Shown piece by piece: positions 22,748-30,692 of a DNA stretch of 31,519 nt. The stretch lies in contig DJWQ01000178.1 of NCBI GenBank assembly GCA_002441045.1, positions 1 to 31,519 on the forward strand, written 5' to 3'. The stretch's first letter is position 1. Every line of letters starts with the position of its first letter. Under the pieces are notes generated by a model that ran no database searches, was not told the origin of the DNA, and saw only the letters and a program-made list of their open reading frames with translations. The stretch comes from Firmicutes bacterium UBA6226. GTDB lineage: Bacteria > Bacillota_A > Clostridia > Peptostreptococcales > Acidaminobacteraceae. The translations under genes were made by a program, and so were the position numbers.

Positions 22748-24420
22748 TGATATCCCTCTTCTCTAAACCTGCAAATTTGCAATTTAAACGCAGTGTACTT
22801 TTCAACTTCACTTTGACAACTTATTTTTCCTTTTAACTTATTAACAACTATTTGGTAAACAATACTAAGTCCTAGACCACTCCCACCACCTGAACGATTT
22901 GTTGTATAAAACGGATCAAAAATCTTACCGATGTGCTTTCCTAAGATTCCCTTGCCATAATCTTTGTAATTTATTTCTAGCATCTTACCTACCACTTTTC
23001 CTCGAATCTCTATTATAACCGAATCACCTAAATCATATCCATGGACAAACGTATTGACGATTAGGTTAGTAAAAACCTGCGAATAATCACCAGGATCCCC
23101 ATAAATCAGTTCATGCGGCAACTCATTAATAAAAGTCACATCGTACTTTTTACTTAAATAACTTAAGCTAATCCATAAATCATCGATGTACTCATCCAAG
23201 TAGAAGGCTTCAATAATGTTAGCACTTTGATACACAGCAACTCTTTTAAAGCTTCGTATAATTTCAGCTGCCCGTCTTAAGTTTGTATCAATTAACTCAA
23301 TGAGCTCTGTATTTGTTTTGACATAATCAATAAAGCCATCTTTACTTAACTTTCCATCCTCAACATTTTTAATCAGCTGCTCATTCTCAAGTAATATCTG
23401 ACTACTTCCAGTAATACAAGCACCTAGAGGTGTATTCACTTCATGAGCTACTCCTGCTATAAGCACACTTAACGAAGCTTGTTTCTCTGCTTCAAGCAAC
23501 TTTTCGTAGGTCTCTTCCAACTGCTGAATGGTTGCCTCAAGATTTGCGGTTCTATCTTTTACCTTCATCTCTAGTTCTTGGTTTAGCATAAAAAGATCAT
23601 TTTGAACGTTTTTAAGACTCTGATACATGTGTAATATGTGTTCTTCAGTCATCAGCCATTCGTAATATCGCTCATTATGTGTTGGTGCGTATGGCCACCC
23701 TCGACCGATCGTTTCAATTGCCACAAACAACCGCTCAAAAGGTTTAATAATACCACTGTTGATGCTTTTTAAAAAAGCTAAAATTAGAATAAGCTCCATA
23801 AACAATACCAGATACAGAGTCAACTTAACTCGGCTAACATGATATTCTGCATCCGTTTGTAGCAAGGTCACAATCTCATCTGTATGCTTTAGCAAGGTTT
23901 CATTGAATCTAATAATATATAAAAATGCAGTATCCATTTCCTCTTGCCATATAGAATCATTTTGCTTATTTAAATGATCATCTAAAAGTAAATCCGAATG
24001 TTCAATAATTGTGTATACTTCTATTTTAAATAATTCCCATTCCTTATGTAATTGATCGAGTACTTCTAGGTGATTTGTAAGAGGTGGCGTTGAAACATAT
24101 TGTCCATTTAGTTCTGTTTCGCCACCTGTCATAAACATATTAAGCGTATTTTCATATAAGGTGCTTGAATCTCTTAATAATTCAATAATTGACAATCGCT
24201 CTTCATCAAGTATCAAATCGCTGTCGAGTATCATAACAGACTTCGTCATCCTCTGAGTGAGCATCCTTTGACGCCCAGCTAAGTTCACCAAAACAGCATC
24301 ATAATTCTGTTGTTCAATAGCGGCGTTAATAAAAAAAACACTTAGTATGATCAATACGCCATTTAACAACACCAAAAGGATGAGCCTTTTACGAATTGAT
24401 TTGTCTTGAAACCATTTCAT
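22744..24420 (-). CDS. Membrane sensor histidine kinase with PilJ/NarX-type sensor
   Basis: A 558-residue kinase. Helix one (RLILLVLLNGVLIILSVFFI) and helix two (TLYLVLFMELILILAFL, about 201-217) bracket an extracellular helical sensor of about 165 residues whose start LVNLAGRQRMLTQRMTKSVMIL is the type IV pili methyl-accepting (PilJ/NarX-like) signature. A HAMP-like stretch and a coiled coil (about 268-315) lead to HisKA with phosphoacceptor His326 (GVAHEVNTPLG). The ATPase has the N-box (NLIVNTFVHG), G1 (DYGKGI), an F-box (KIFDPFYTT) and G2 (GSGLGLSIV). ATG 24420 follows GAGGAG; an in-frame TTG at 24435 overlaps that site. The partner is the HD-GYP regulator. The signal sensed is unknown. 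Confidence 0.92.
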   Translation of the reverse strand: MKWFQDKSIRKRLILLVLLNGVLIILSVFFINAAIEQQNYDAVLVNLAGRQRMLTQRMTKSVMILDSDLILDEERLSIIELLRDSSTLYENTLNMFMTGGETELNGQYVSTPPLTNHLEVLDQLHKEWELFKIEVYTIIEHSDLLLDDHLNKQNDSIWQEEMDTAFLYIIRFNETLLKHTDEIVTLLQTDAEYHVSRVKLTLYLVLFMELILILAFLKSINSGIIKPFERLFVAIETIGRGWPYAPTHNERYYEWLMTEEHILHMYQSLKNVQNDLFMLNQELEMKVKDRTANLEATIQQLEETYEKLLEAEKQASLSVLIAGVAHEVNTPLGACITGSSQILLENEQLIKNVEDGKLSKDGFIDYVKTNTELIELIDTNLRRAAEIIRSFKRVAVYQSANIIEAFYLDEYIDDLWISLSYLSKKYDVTFINELPHELIYGDPGDYSQVFTNLIVNTFVHGYDLGDSVIIEIRGKVVGKMLEINYKDYGKGILGKHIGKIFDPFYTTNRSGGGSGLGLSIVYQIVVNKLKGKISCQSEVEKYTAFKLQICRFREEGYQ

Positions 24421-24505
24421 CCGATCACTCCTCAAAAGTTCTTAAACCATTATTACCCCATTGAATATGAGATACGCAATCGAAACACGTTTCATTATGT
24501 GTATA

Positions 24506-25069
24506 TTAAGAATTACGACAAAAACAGTCTATCGTATGATCATTTACAACCCCCACCGCTTGAAGATATGCGTAAATAATCGTTGACCCCACAAAACTCA
24601 TTCCTCGTTTTTTTAAGTCCTTTGATATCAAATCAGACAAACTGGTTCTTGCAGGAACTTCAGCGAGACTAGCAAAATGATTTAGTACTGGCTCATAATT
24701 AACAAATTGCCATAGGTAATTATCAAATGAACCAAACTCTTTTTGAATTTCTATAAATACTTGCGCATTTTTTACTGTTGATTTTACTTTTAAACGATTT
24801 CTAACGATGCCCTCATTTTGAAGAAGTGCTTCGATTTTAAGTTCATCGTACAAAGCAACCTTATTTACATCAAAATCGTCAAAAGCATTTCTGTAGTTCG
24901 CTCTTTTTTTAAGTATGGTCTCCCAAGACAAACCTGCTTGAGCCCCTTCTAATATGAGCATCTCAAACAACATTGTGTCGTCGTGAACTGGGATGCCCCA
25001 TTCTTCATCATGATAGGCAACATATAATGGATTTTCGATATTTAGCCAAGCACATCTAACTTTTGTCAT
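24506..25069 (-). CDS. tag: DNA-3-methyladenine glycosylase I
   Basis: A 187-residue base-excision repair enzyme that removes 3-methyladenine from alkylated DNA. The Tag signature is clear: RCAWLNIENPLYVAYHDEEWGIPVHDD at the N-terminus, LILEGAQAGLSWETIL with Glu41, GIVRNRLKVKSTVKNA, and a C-terminal NDHTIDCFC. The zinc ligands of Tag (Cys, His near the N-terminus; His, Cys near the C-terminus) correspond to Cys6, His20 and the HxxxC of that tail. AGGAGG lies 6 nt before ATG 25069 and a TATAAT box lies at 25114-25109 on the minus strand. It appears to be a single gene, not tied to its neighbours' function. Confidence 0.95.
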   Translation of the reverse strand: MTKVRCAWLNIENPLYVAYHDEEWGIPVHDDTMLFEMLILEGAQAGLSWETILKKRANYRNAFDDFDVNKVALYDELKIEALLQNEGIVRNRLKVKSTVKNAQVFIEIQKEFGSFDNYLWQFVNYEPVLNHFASLAEVPARTSLSDLISKDLKKRGMSFVGSTIIYAYLQAVGVVNDHTIDCFCRNS

Positions 25070-25153
25070 TACATTCCTCCTAAATAGTGAACAATTTCGT
25101 ATCCTTTCATTATACCCAATTTACCCCCGTAATATCTTACATATCCTAGGTGC

Positions 25154-25197
25154 AAAAAAGAACAGAGTTTCAAGATGCACCATCTTATTCACTCTGC
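25154..25197 (-). terminator. Terminator after the flavodoxin/ferredoxin gene
   Basis: Outer pair CAGAGT/ACTCTG (25163-25168, 25191-25196) enclosing an inner hairpin AAGATG-CAC-CATCTT. On the minus strand it is followed by a T6 run within 25154-25159. It is 10 nt downstream of the EFR1-type gene stop. Confidence 0.75.
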
Positions 25198-25205
25198 TCA
25201 GTGGA

Positions 25206-26054
25206 TTAATTCTTTGTAAATATCGTAATTGGATGATTAATATTTTTTAGAGATTCCTCTAGCTCGCACTTATGTTTTAAGAAATTTTCATCATTAAATG
25301 CCTTTGCACCTACAGGGCACCCTTTCACACAAGCGCAGCATTTGATACATTTACCAGTTACAAGTTTAAAATCTGTCGTCGAAATCGCATCCATAGGGCA
25401 CATACTCGCACACATGCCACATGCTATGCAAGTTGAGCCCGTTACTGGTTTGATCTTGATAAAATTAAAAGGTATTCCGTTTGCATCTACAGGTCGATAG
25501 TAGGGCATTAATTCGGTTTGGTCATCGAGACGATTCAACTCTAAAATTTCAACTTTATTGTTGTTCACATTTGAAGCTAGAGTTCTAGCTAAATCAAGCC
25601 TTCTTGAAAAGTTAACCTTACTGATTATATCTAACGTCTCACGACTTGGTTCATCTTTTGCGAGCAGACTTGAAAAGGAATGTTCACAAACGGCACAAAT
25701 TATCTCTTTAATAACAAATCCATTCTCTTTAAATAAGCGATAGGCTTCTTTGGGCGCGTCATCAAAATGCCTATTACCATATCCAAAAACCAAATAAATG
25801 GGGGTTTGATGACCACTATAGCTAGATAGATACTCTAATAAAAGGTTGGGAATCCTTCCTGCATAGACTGGTAAACCCAGGATTAAACAATCCTCTTTTA
25901 AAAAAGACAGATTGTTATGGTCTCTATCTTTTGGCTTATTGAAAGAGCGATAGATAACTGAGCCATTGTCATTTTCAGATCTTAACTGCTTTGCCTTTGC
26001 AAAGACGAGGTTCTTGACACCACCTGTTGGACTAAAATAATCTATATATAACAT
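25206..26054 (-). CDS. EFR1-type flavodoxin plus two-cluster ferredoxin protein
   Basis: A 282-residue cytoplasmic redox protein. Residues 1-165 are flavodoxin-like, opening with YIDYFSPTGGVKNLV, where the SPTGG turn is the FMN phosphate loop of the EFR1 family, and with YLVFGYGNRHFDDA later. Residues 205-255 are a bacterial 2[4Fe-4S] ferredoxin with both full motifs: Cys209, 212, 215, 219 followed by Pro, and Cys236, 239, 242, 246 followed by Pro. It should shuttle low-potential electrons between FMN and iron-sulphur clusters; partners are not visible locally. Such proteins are common in strict anaerobes. GGAGTC precedes ATG 26054. A CAGTTTT-GT-AAAACTG palindrome sits 41-56 nt upstream. Confidence 0.9.
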   Translation of the reverse strand: MLYIDYFSPTGGVKNLVFAKAKQLRSENDNGSVIYRSFNKPKDRDHNNLSFLKEDCLILGLPVYAGRIPNLLLEYLSSYSGHQTPIYLVFGYGNRHFDDAPKEAYRLFKENGFVIKEIICAVCEHSFSSLLAKDEPSRETLDIISKVNFSRRLDLARTLASNVNNNKVEILELNRLDDQTELMPYYRPVDANGIPFNFIKIKPVTGSTCIACGMCASMCPMDAISTTDFKLVTGKCIKCCACVKGCPVGAKAFNDENFLKHKCELEESLKNINHPITIFTKN

Positions 26055-26094
26055 TTTGACTCCAAATTCTATAATTATTTGCTCGATGTTATCT

Positions 26095-26110
26095 CAGTTT
26101 TGTAAAACTG
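26095..26110. promoter_or_regulatory. Palindrome upstream of the EFR1-type gene
   Basis: CAGTTTT-GT-AAAACTG, a perfect 7-bp inverted repeat between murR and the EFR1-type gene. No U-tract follows on the minus strand. It may be an operator or a weak hairpin at the end of murR. Confidence 0.4.
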
Positions 26111-26128
26111 TAACTCTACTTATGAGTT

Positions 26129-26980
26129 CTATTTACCTGTCTTAAAGGCTTTGACGATGTTGCTACTTTCTGTGATGTATTGAAGTGAATCCTCTGATGA
26201 ACGCATCACCATCATGATGAAGAGAATGTCGATAATTGTCAGCTGTGCAATTCTTGATGCAATCGCAGATGATCTCGCTGTATTCTCTTCTGCGATTGCA
26301 TATAAACTGATCTCTGATAAATCTGTTAAAGAATTTTTCGAGTATTTTGAAAGGGAGATGATCTTTGCCCCTTTACGCTTTGCTTGTTCAGCTGCGACAA
26401 GTATTTCTTTACTTTCACCTGTATAAGATACTGCAAATACCACATCCCCCGGTTTTAGAGTAGCAACTGCAGCAAGCTGAACATGACTAGATAAATCAAA
26501 GATGACATGCTTATCAATTTTAAGTAGTTTATGTGTAAAGTCCATCGCTACTAGTGCAGATGCACCAATTCCTAGAATGACGATTTTCTTTGCATCTGAC
26601 AACCACTCTGATGCAAGTTTTAACGTTTCAGGTTGATTAATCTCCATAGTTGCATCAATCGCATTTTTTGAATTATAACCGATCTTTGTAACGATGTCTT
26701 CGGGTGAGTCCTCTAGTGTAATTTGATCGTGAACCATTTTGCCCTTTGGTCTTTTAGTTGCAGCTTCATTCATTGCCATTTTGAAATCACTGTAGCCTTT
26801 ATAACCTAACTTTTGGCAATACTTGACGATTGCAGATTGGCTAACGCCAATAGCTTTAGCCAGCTCAACTGAAGTAAGTGACTTCGCTGTATGAATTTGA
26901 TCTATAATAAAATCTGATATTTGATTCTCACTAGGTGTTAGTTCAGACCTCATATGGTCTATTCTTGTAAAACATGACAT
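26129..26980 (-). CDS. murR: MurR/RpiR-family regulator of the divergent MurNAc genes
   Basis: A 283-residue regulator. The N-terminal RpiR helix-turn-helix (LTPSENQISDFIIDQ, LTSVELAKAIGVSQSAIVKYCQKLGYKGYSDFKMAM) is followed by a SIS sugar-phosphate-binding domain (residues about 120-255) with IVILGIGASALVAMDF, VVFAVSYTGESKEI and GAKIISLSKYS. It is divergent from murQ-murP, so the expected ligand is N-acetylmuramate 6-phosphate, as for E. coli MurR. ATG 26980 is chosen because AGGAGG is 7 nt upstream; ATG 26986 is too close to it. Copies of GAATATTTTAT lie in the shared intergenic region and are candidate operators. Specificity is inferred from context. Confidence 0.9.
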   Translation of the reverse strand: MSCFTRIDHMRSELTPSENQISDFIIDQIHTAKSLTSVELAKAIGVSQSAIVKYCQKLGYKGYSDFKMAMNEAATKRPKGKMVHDQITLEDSPEDIVTKIGYNSKNAIDATMEINQPETLKLASEWLSDAKKIVILGIGASALVAMDFTHKLLKIDKHVIFDLSSHVQLAAVATLKPGDVVFAVSYTGESKEILVAAEQAKRKGAKIISLSKYSKNSLTDLSEISLYAIAEENTARSSAIASRIAQLTIIDILFIMMVMRSSEDSLQYITESSNIVKAFKTGK

Positions 26981-26997
26981 AAGCATTCCTCCTATTG

Positions 26998-27084
26998 GAA
27001 TATTTTATCACAAAAAAAAGCATTTGATTATCACAACCTGAGAATATTTTATTTTATTTATCGTTGACACGCAGAATATTTTAT
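26998..27084. repeat. Three direct copies of GAATATTTTAT, candidate MurR operators
   Basis: Exact 11-bp copies at 26998-27008, 27042-27052 and 27074-27084. The first abuts the murR ribosome binding site and the third lies within the murQ promoter spacer. An exact 11-bp word three times in 87 bp is unlikely by chance, though the AT-rich composition raises the background. Confidence 0.65.
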
Positions 27085-27092
27085 TATATATT
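27064..27092 (+). promoter_or_regulatory. Sigma-A type promoter of murQ-murP
   Basis: Perfect TTGACA (27064-27069), a 17-nt spacer and TATATT (27087-27092). A GAATATTTTAT copy fills most of the spacer, so a bound repressor would exclude RNA polymerase. Confidence 0.8.
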
Positions 27093-27120
27093 AAAACCAA
27101 GAAGCACTTTGGAGGTTTCC

Positions 27121-28020
27121 ATGAATTTAAAAACTTTAAAAACTGAGCAACGAAACCCACTGACAGAAGACATCGATGCACTTGATACACTTTCTGTCGT
27201 CAGGTTGATGAACTCAGAAGATAGCAACGTTATAACCGCTGTTGGCTCTCAACTGGAATCAATAGCCAAAGCTGTAGACATTATTGCTCCCGCACTCAAA
27301 TCCAATCACAGATTGATCTACATCGGTGCAGGAACCAGTGGTCGTTTAGGCGTACTAGATGCCTCTGAATGTCCACCGACCTTTGGCACTGATCCAAGCC
27401 AGATATTGGGGCTAATCGCTGGTGGTGACCATGCACTTCGCAATGCTATGGAAGCCGTTGAAGACGATCGTGACCTAGGTGTCAATGATCTAAAAAACAT
27501 CCACTTAACCTCAGAGGATGTCGTGGTCGGTATCGCAGCTAGTGGTAGAACGCCATATGTACTTGGCGCTGTTGCTTATGCAAGGTCTATCGGCTGTAAA
27601 ACCATTGGTGTTTTATGTAACGATGACGCGCCTTTAATCGATGCAGTAGATATCCCAATTCCTTTGGTAGTAGGACCTGAAGTCGTCACGGGCTCGACAC
27701 GACTTAAGGCGGGTACTGCACAAAAACTCGTTCTCAATATGCTGACAACTGCAGCTATGATTAAAAACGGAAAAGTATTCAAGAACTTAATGGTTGACGT
27801 TCAAGCGACGAATATTAAACTCGTGGAACGAAAAAAACTAATTGTTATGGATGCGACTGGTGTTGAAAGATCTGTTGCAGACGGAGCATTAAAAGCAACT
27901 GGCGGCAATATAAAACTTGCTATTGTCATGTTGTTGGGAGAGGCAACGTTATCTGATGCGGAAAAGGCATTGGAAGCGTCACAAGGTAATGTGAGAGAGG
28001 CACTTAAAGCCTTAATCTAA
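27121..28020 (+). CDS. murQ: N-acetylmuramic acid 6-phosphate etherase
   Basis: A 299-residue cytoplasmic SIS-domain enzyme that cleaves the lactyl ether of MurNAc 6-phosphate, giving GlcNAc 6-phosphate and D-lactate. Hallmarks are TEQRNPLTEDID at the N-terminus, YIGAGTSGRLGVLDASECPPTFG, LIAGGDHALRNAMEAVEDD, GIAASGRTPYV and GSTRLKAGTAQKLVLNMLTT. Glu83 and Glu114, the acid/base residues of E. coli MurQ, fall at exactly the same numbers. ATG 27121 follows GGAGG; the open frame extends further upstream into the promoter and is not coding there. It is followed 23 nt later by the PTS permease. No nagA or nagB is seen in the window, so later steps are encoded elsewhere. Confidence 0.97.
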   Translation: MNLKTLKTEQRNPLTEDIDALDTLSVVRLMNSEDSNVITAVGSQLESIAKAVDIIAPALKSNHRLIYIGAGTSGRLGVLDASECPPTFGTDPSQILGLIAGGDHALRNAMEAVEDDRDLGVNDLKNIHLTSEDVVVGIAASGRTPYVLGAVAYARSIGCKTIGVLCNDDAPLIDAVDIPIPLVVGPEVVTGSTRLKAGTAQKLVLNMLTTAAMIKNGKVFKNLMVDVQATNIKLVERKKLIVMDATGVERSVADGALKATGGNIKLAIVMLLGEATLSDAEKALEASQGNVREALKALI

Positions 28021-28043
28021 AAAACTGTTCAAGGGGGAACATT

Positions 28044-29462
28044 ATGAGCAACCAAGAATTGTTAAGCAAAATTGTCACCTTGTTAGGCTCAGAATCAAAC
28101 ATTGAGTCTATGGCAAACTGTATGACACGACTTAGAGTTAAAGTAAAGAATCCTTCCCTAATCCAAAAAGATGCGATTCAAAACCTCGAAGGTGTTCTCG
28201 GTGTCGTTGAAGATGAAACATTCCAAATTATCGTTGGTCCTGGAAAAGCAAACAAGCTGATGGAGATTTTCAAAACGTCTTATTCAATTCCTACTTCTAA
28301 AGTTGACGAAGACTGGAAATCGAACAAGGAGAAAGTTCAAAGCAAAAACAAAGGTAGTAGATTTAAGCAAGGTCTTAGAACAATTGGCGAAATTTTTATT
28401 CCATTACTTCCCGCAATTATAGCAGCCGGTATTTTTAATGGCTTTGCTGGTTTAATTACAAATCTCCAAAACACTGGAAGTTTACCTGCAAGCGAAACCT
28501 GGAATATTATTAGACTTGTTCTTTCGTTATTGGGTGGCGGTTTCTTAAGCTACTTTATGATTTTCACAGGTATCAGTGCAGCAAGAGTATTTGGTGCAAC
28601 AGAAGCACTTGGTGGTATGGTCGGTGCCATGACGGTCATGACTCAAATCGATGAAATCTCTAAAATCATTGGCTTATTTAATGAAGATTCTCCACTTAAC
28701 TCAATTCTCAGAAATGGTAAAGGCGGTGTTATCGGCGTTATCGTAGGGGTTTATCTACTCTCTAAGATAGAAAAAGCGGTTAGAAAACGCGTACCAGACG
28801 TACTGGATTTAATGTTGACACCTATCGTAACCTTGTTGGTTGTCGTCGCATTATTATTAGTTGTGATCATGCCGGTTACTGGACTGTTATCAGACTGGTT
28901 AGTACAAGGATTAGAATTATTAGTTAACTCTTCAAATCCTGTGGTAAGTATACTTTCAGGCTATGTCCTTTCAGCACTCTTCCTACCAATGGTTTTACTA
29001 GGACTTCACCACGGTTTGATCCCAATTTATGCGATCCAGCTTGAAGCAACTGGTGGCGTTTCATTATTCCCTGTACTTGCTATGGCAGGCGCTGGTCAAG
29101 TTGGAGCAGCTATCGCTATTTACTTCAAAGCTAAAAAAGTTAAAAATCAACGCTTGGTAAGTGTTATCTCGGGTGCGTTGCCAGCTGGTTTCCTAGGAAT
29201 TGGTGAACCGTTGATTTATGGCGTAACCTTACCTCTCGGCAAACCGTTTATTACAGCAGGACTTGGCGCTGGTTTTGGTGGTGCGTACGTCATGCTACAA
29301 AAGGTTATGTCTACAGCTTGGGGACCATCAGGATTAACTGCAATTCCATTGATGCAACCTAACTCGATGCTCAACTATTTCATTGGGCTCGTCGTATCCT
29401 ATATTTTCGGTTTCATTATCACCGCTCTCTTTATAAAAGAATCTGAGGTGGCTAACGTTTAA
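28044..29462 (+). CDS. murP: PTS system IIBC component, probably MurNAc-specific
   Basis: A 472-residue membrane permease of the glucose/sucrose PTS superfamily, close to the 474 residues of E. coli MurP. Residues 1-80 are the EIIB domain, with phospho-Cys26 in MANCMTRLRVKVK. After a basic linker, about ten membrane helices form EIIC (from IGEIFIPLLPAIIAAGIFNG onward), with GLHHGLIPIYAIQLEATGG and FLGIGEPLIYGVTLPLGKPF. No EIIA domain is attached, so a separate EIIA-Glc-type protein must supply phosphate. Pairing with murQ and divergent murR supports import of MurNAc as the 6-phosphate. GGGGG lies before ATG 28044. A strong terminator follows. Confidence 0.9.
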   Translation: MSNQELLSKIVTLLGSESNIESMANCMTRLRVKVKNPSLIQKDAIQNLEGVLGVVEDETFQIIVGPGKANKLMEIFKTSYSIPTSKVDEDWKSNKEKVQSKNKGSRFKQGLRTIGEIFIPLLPAIIAAGIFNGFAGLITNLQNTGSLPASETWNIIRLVLSLLGGGFLSYFMIFTGISAARVFGATEALGGMVGAMTVMTQIDEISKIIGLFNEDSPLNSILRNGKGGVIGVIVGVYLLSKIEKAVRKRVPDVLDLMLTPIVTLLVVVALLLVVIMPVTGLLSDWLVQGLELLVNSSNPVVSILSGYVLSALFLPMVLLGLHHGLIPIYAIQLEATGGVSLFPVLAMAGAGQVGAAIAIYFKAKKVKNQRLVSVISGALPAGFLGIGEPLIYGVTLPLGKPFITAGLGAGFGGAYVMLQKVMSTAWGPSGLTAIPLMQPNSMLNYFIGLVVSYIFGFIITALFIKESEVANV

Positions 29463-29515
29463 GACGTTAATCATAAATTCTAAAAATTTCTCTCCTGATT
29501 TTTTTAGAAGCGCGT

Positions 29516-29548
29516 AAAAAGGAAGGTTCCCAAAAACCTTCCTTTTTT
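29516..29548 (+). terminator. Intrinsic terminator after murP
   Basis: A 13-bp perfect stem, AAAAAGGAAGGTT (29516-29528) with AACCTTCCTTTTT (29535-29547), 6-nt loop, ending in T6. It can work in both directions and also lies beyond the stop of the beta-propeller gene. The rest of the 29463-29619 gap shows no other signal. Confidence 0.93.
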
Positions 29549-29619
29549 ATTTTTAGCTCTTTTTAATTAAGCCTACTTATTAAAAATATATATACGTCAA
29601 CTAACCTCTACTCACAACA

Positions 29620-30543
29620 CTATTCATTTCTAAAAATAATTGCCATGCCATCTGGATGAATACCTACATCAAATCGATTAACTTCTTTAAGCGTCTGCAT
29701 ATCGATTACAGAGACATCGTTGGTTTTATTATTTGCCACAAAGGCTTTCAGACCATCTTTAGAAAAAACTGTCCCACCAGGCCATTTCCCAACAGGAACT
29801 CTCTTAATCTCACATGGTCTCGTCGTACCATTAAGTTCTTGCTCAGTCATAATGATACTTAAATCATCAGATTCACGATTAGGAATAAGCGCATATTTCC
29901 CGTCAGGAGAAAATACAACTCTTATTGGACACGATCCAAGCTTTCTCTTCCATAAAACCTCATGTGTCTGTGTATCAAGAATAAAAAGATTATTGTCATC
30001 TTGATTGGCTACATATAGCCATTTACCATTAGGGTGAACCGCAACACCTTCCGGCCCTCTGCCTACCCCAATCACGGATAACACCGAAAGGGTATTGCCA
30101 TCTAGGACACTGATACTGTCACTGCCTATATTGGGCACGTATATCGTCTTTTCATCTGGCGTAAGTGCAATCATGTGCGAATGTACTTCACCAGTCTCAA
30201 CTACTCTTACGATCTCATAATTGTCTGTATCAACTTCAAATACACAAGCGCTATAGGTAGAGGCGCAGAACAGACGATTGGACTGCGTCATACCGACGCC
30301 ATGGGGAAAATCAAATTTTGGATGCTTGATTCGATGCGTGATTTCAAGTGTTTCATTATCGATGACATCAATGGTATTACCTAGAGAACAGCTCACATAA
30401 GTTGTCCTTTGGTCAGAGGAAACTACGACTTCATGTGGATTGTGATCGGATGCTATATTCTTTACAGTCTCCCCTGTCTTTGTTGATACAAATGATATTG
30501 TGTCTTCATCTTTATTTAGAACAACAAGTATTTCTGATTTCAT
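29620..30543 (-). CDS. YVTN-type beta-propeller protein, cytoplasmic
   Basis: A 307-residue all-beta repeat protein. About seven blades of 40-44 residues each carry a YVTN-like core: ILVVLNKDEDTISFVSTKTG, TYVSCSLGNTIDVIDNETL, RLFCASTYSACVFEVDTD, TIYVPNIGSDSISVLDGNTL, WLYVANQDDNNLFILDTQT, YALIPNRESDDLSIIMTEQ and AFVANNKTNDVSVIDMQTL. There is no signal peptide or membrane helix, unlike the surface-layer YVTN proteins of archaea, so it should stay in the cytoplasm. Function is not readable: members range from lactonase-like enzymes to binding scaffolds. RBS GGAGAG precedes ATG 30543, and a -10 TATAAT with an adjacent palindrome lies upstream. It appears monocistronic. Confidence 0.85.
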   Translation of the reverse strand: MKSEILVVLNKDEDTISFVSTKTGETVKNIASDHNPHEVVVSSDQRTTYVSCSLGNTIDVIDNETLEITHRIKHPKFDFPHGVGMTQSNRLFCASTYSACVFEVDTDNYEIVRVVETGEVHSHMIALTPDEKTIYVPNIGSDSISVLDGNTLSVLSVIGVGRGPEGVAVHPNGKWLYVANQDDNNLFILDTQTHEVLWKRKLGSCPIRVVFSPDGKYALIPNRESDDLSIIMTEQELNGTTRPCEIKRVPVGKWPGGTVFSKDGLKAFVANNKTNDVSVIDMQTLKEVNRFDVGIHPDGMAIIFRNE

Positions 30544-30561
30544 AGGTCTCTCCTTTTTTAT

Positions 30562-30583
30562 TTCGGTTTCCGAATTAATTATA
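30562..30583 (-). promoter_or_regulatory. -10 box and adjacent palindrome of the beta-propeller gene
   Basis: On the minus strand TATAAT (30583-30578) is followed after 3 nt by TTCGG-AAA-CCGAA (30574-30562), a perfect 5-bp inverted repeat over the expected transcription start. No good -35 is seen. The position suggests a repressor site. Confidence 0.55.
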
Positions 30584-30692
30584 TCATATTTTTTACCCGT
30601 CTTTGCTGTGGTTAATTAATTATTTTTTAATGGGCTTTTAAGGATACTTTTCTTTATCTGTGTTAACCTTATAACAAAAGGAGGTAATACTG

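Noticed and set aside
27064..27120. Extension of murQ upstream to position 27064
   Set aside because: This segment contains the TTGACA/TATATT promoter and the GGAGG site; the conserved MurQ N-terminus and catalytic numbering fit ATG 27121.
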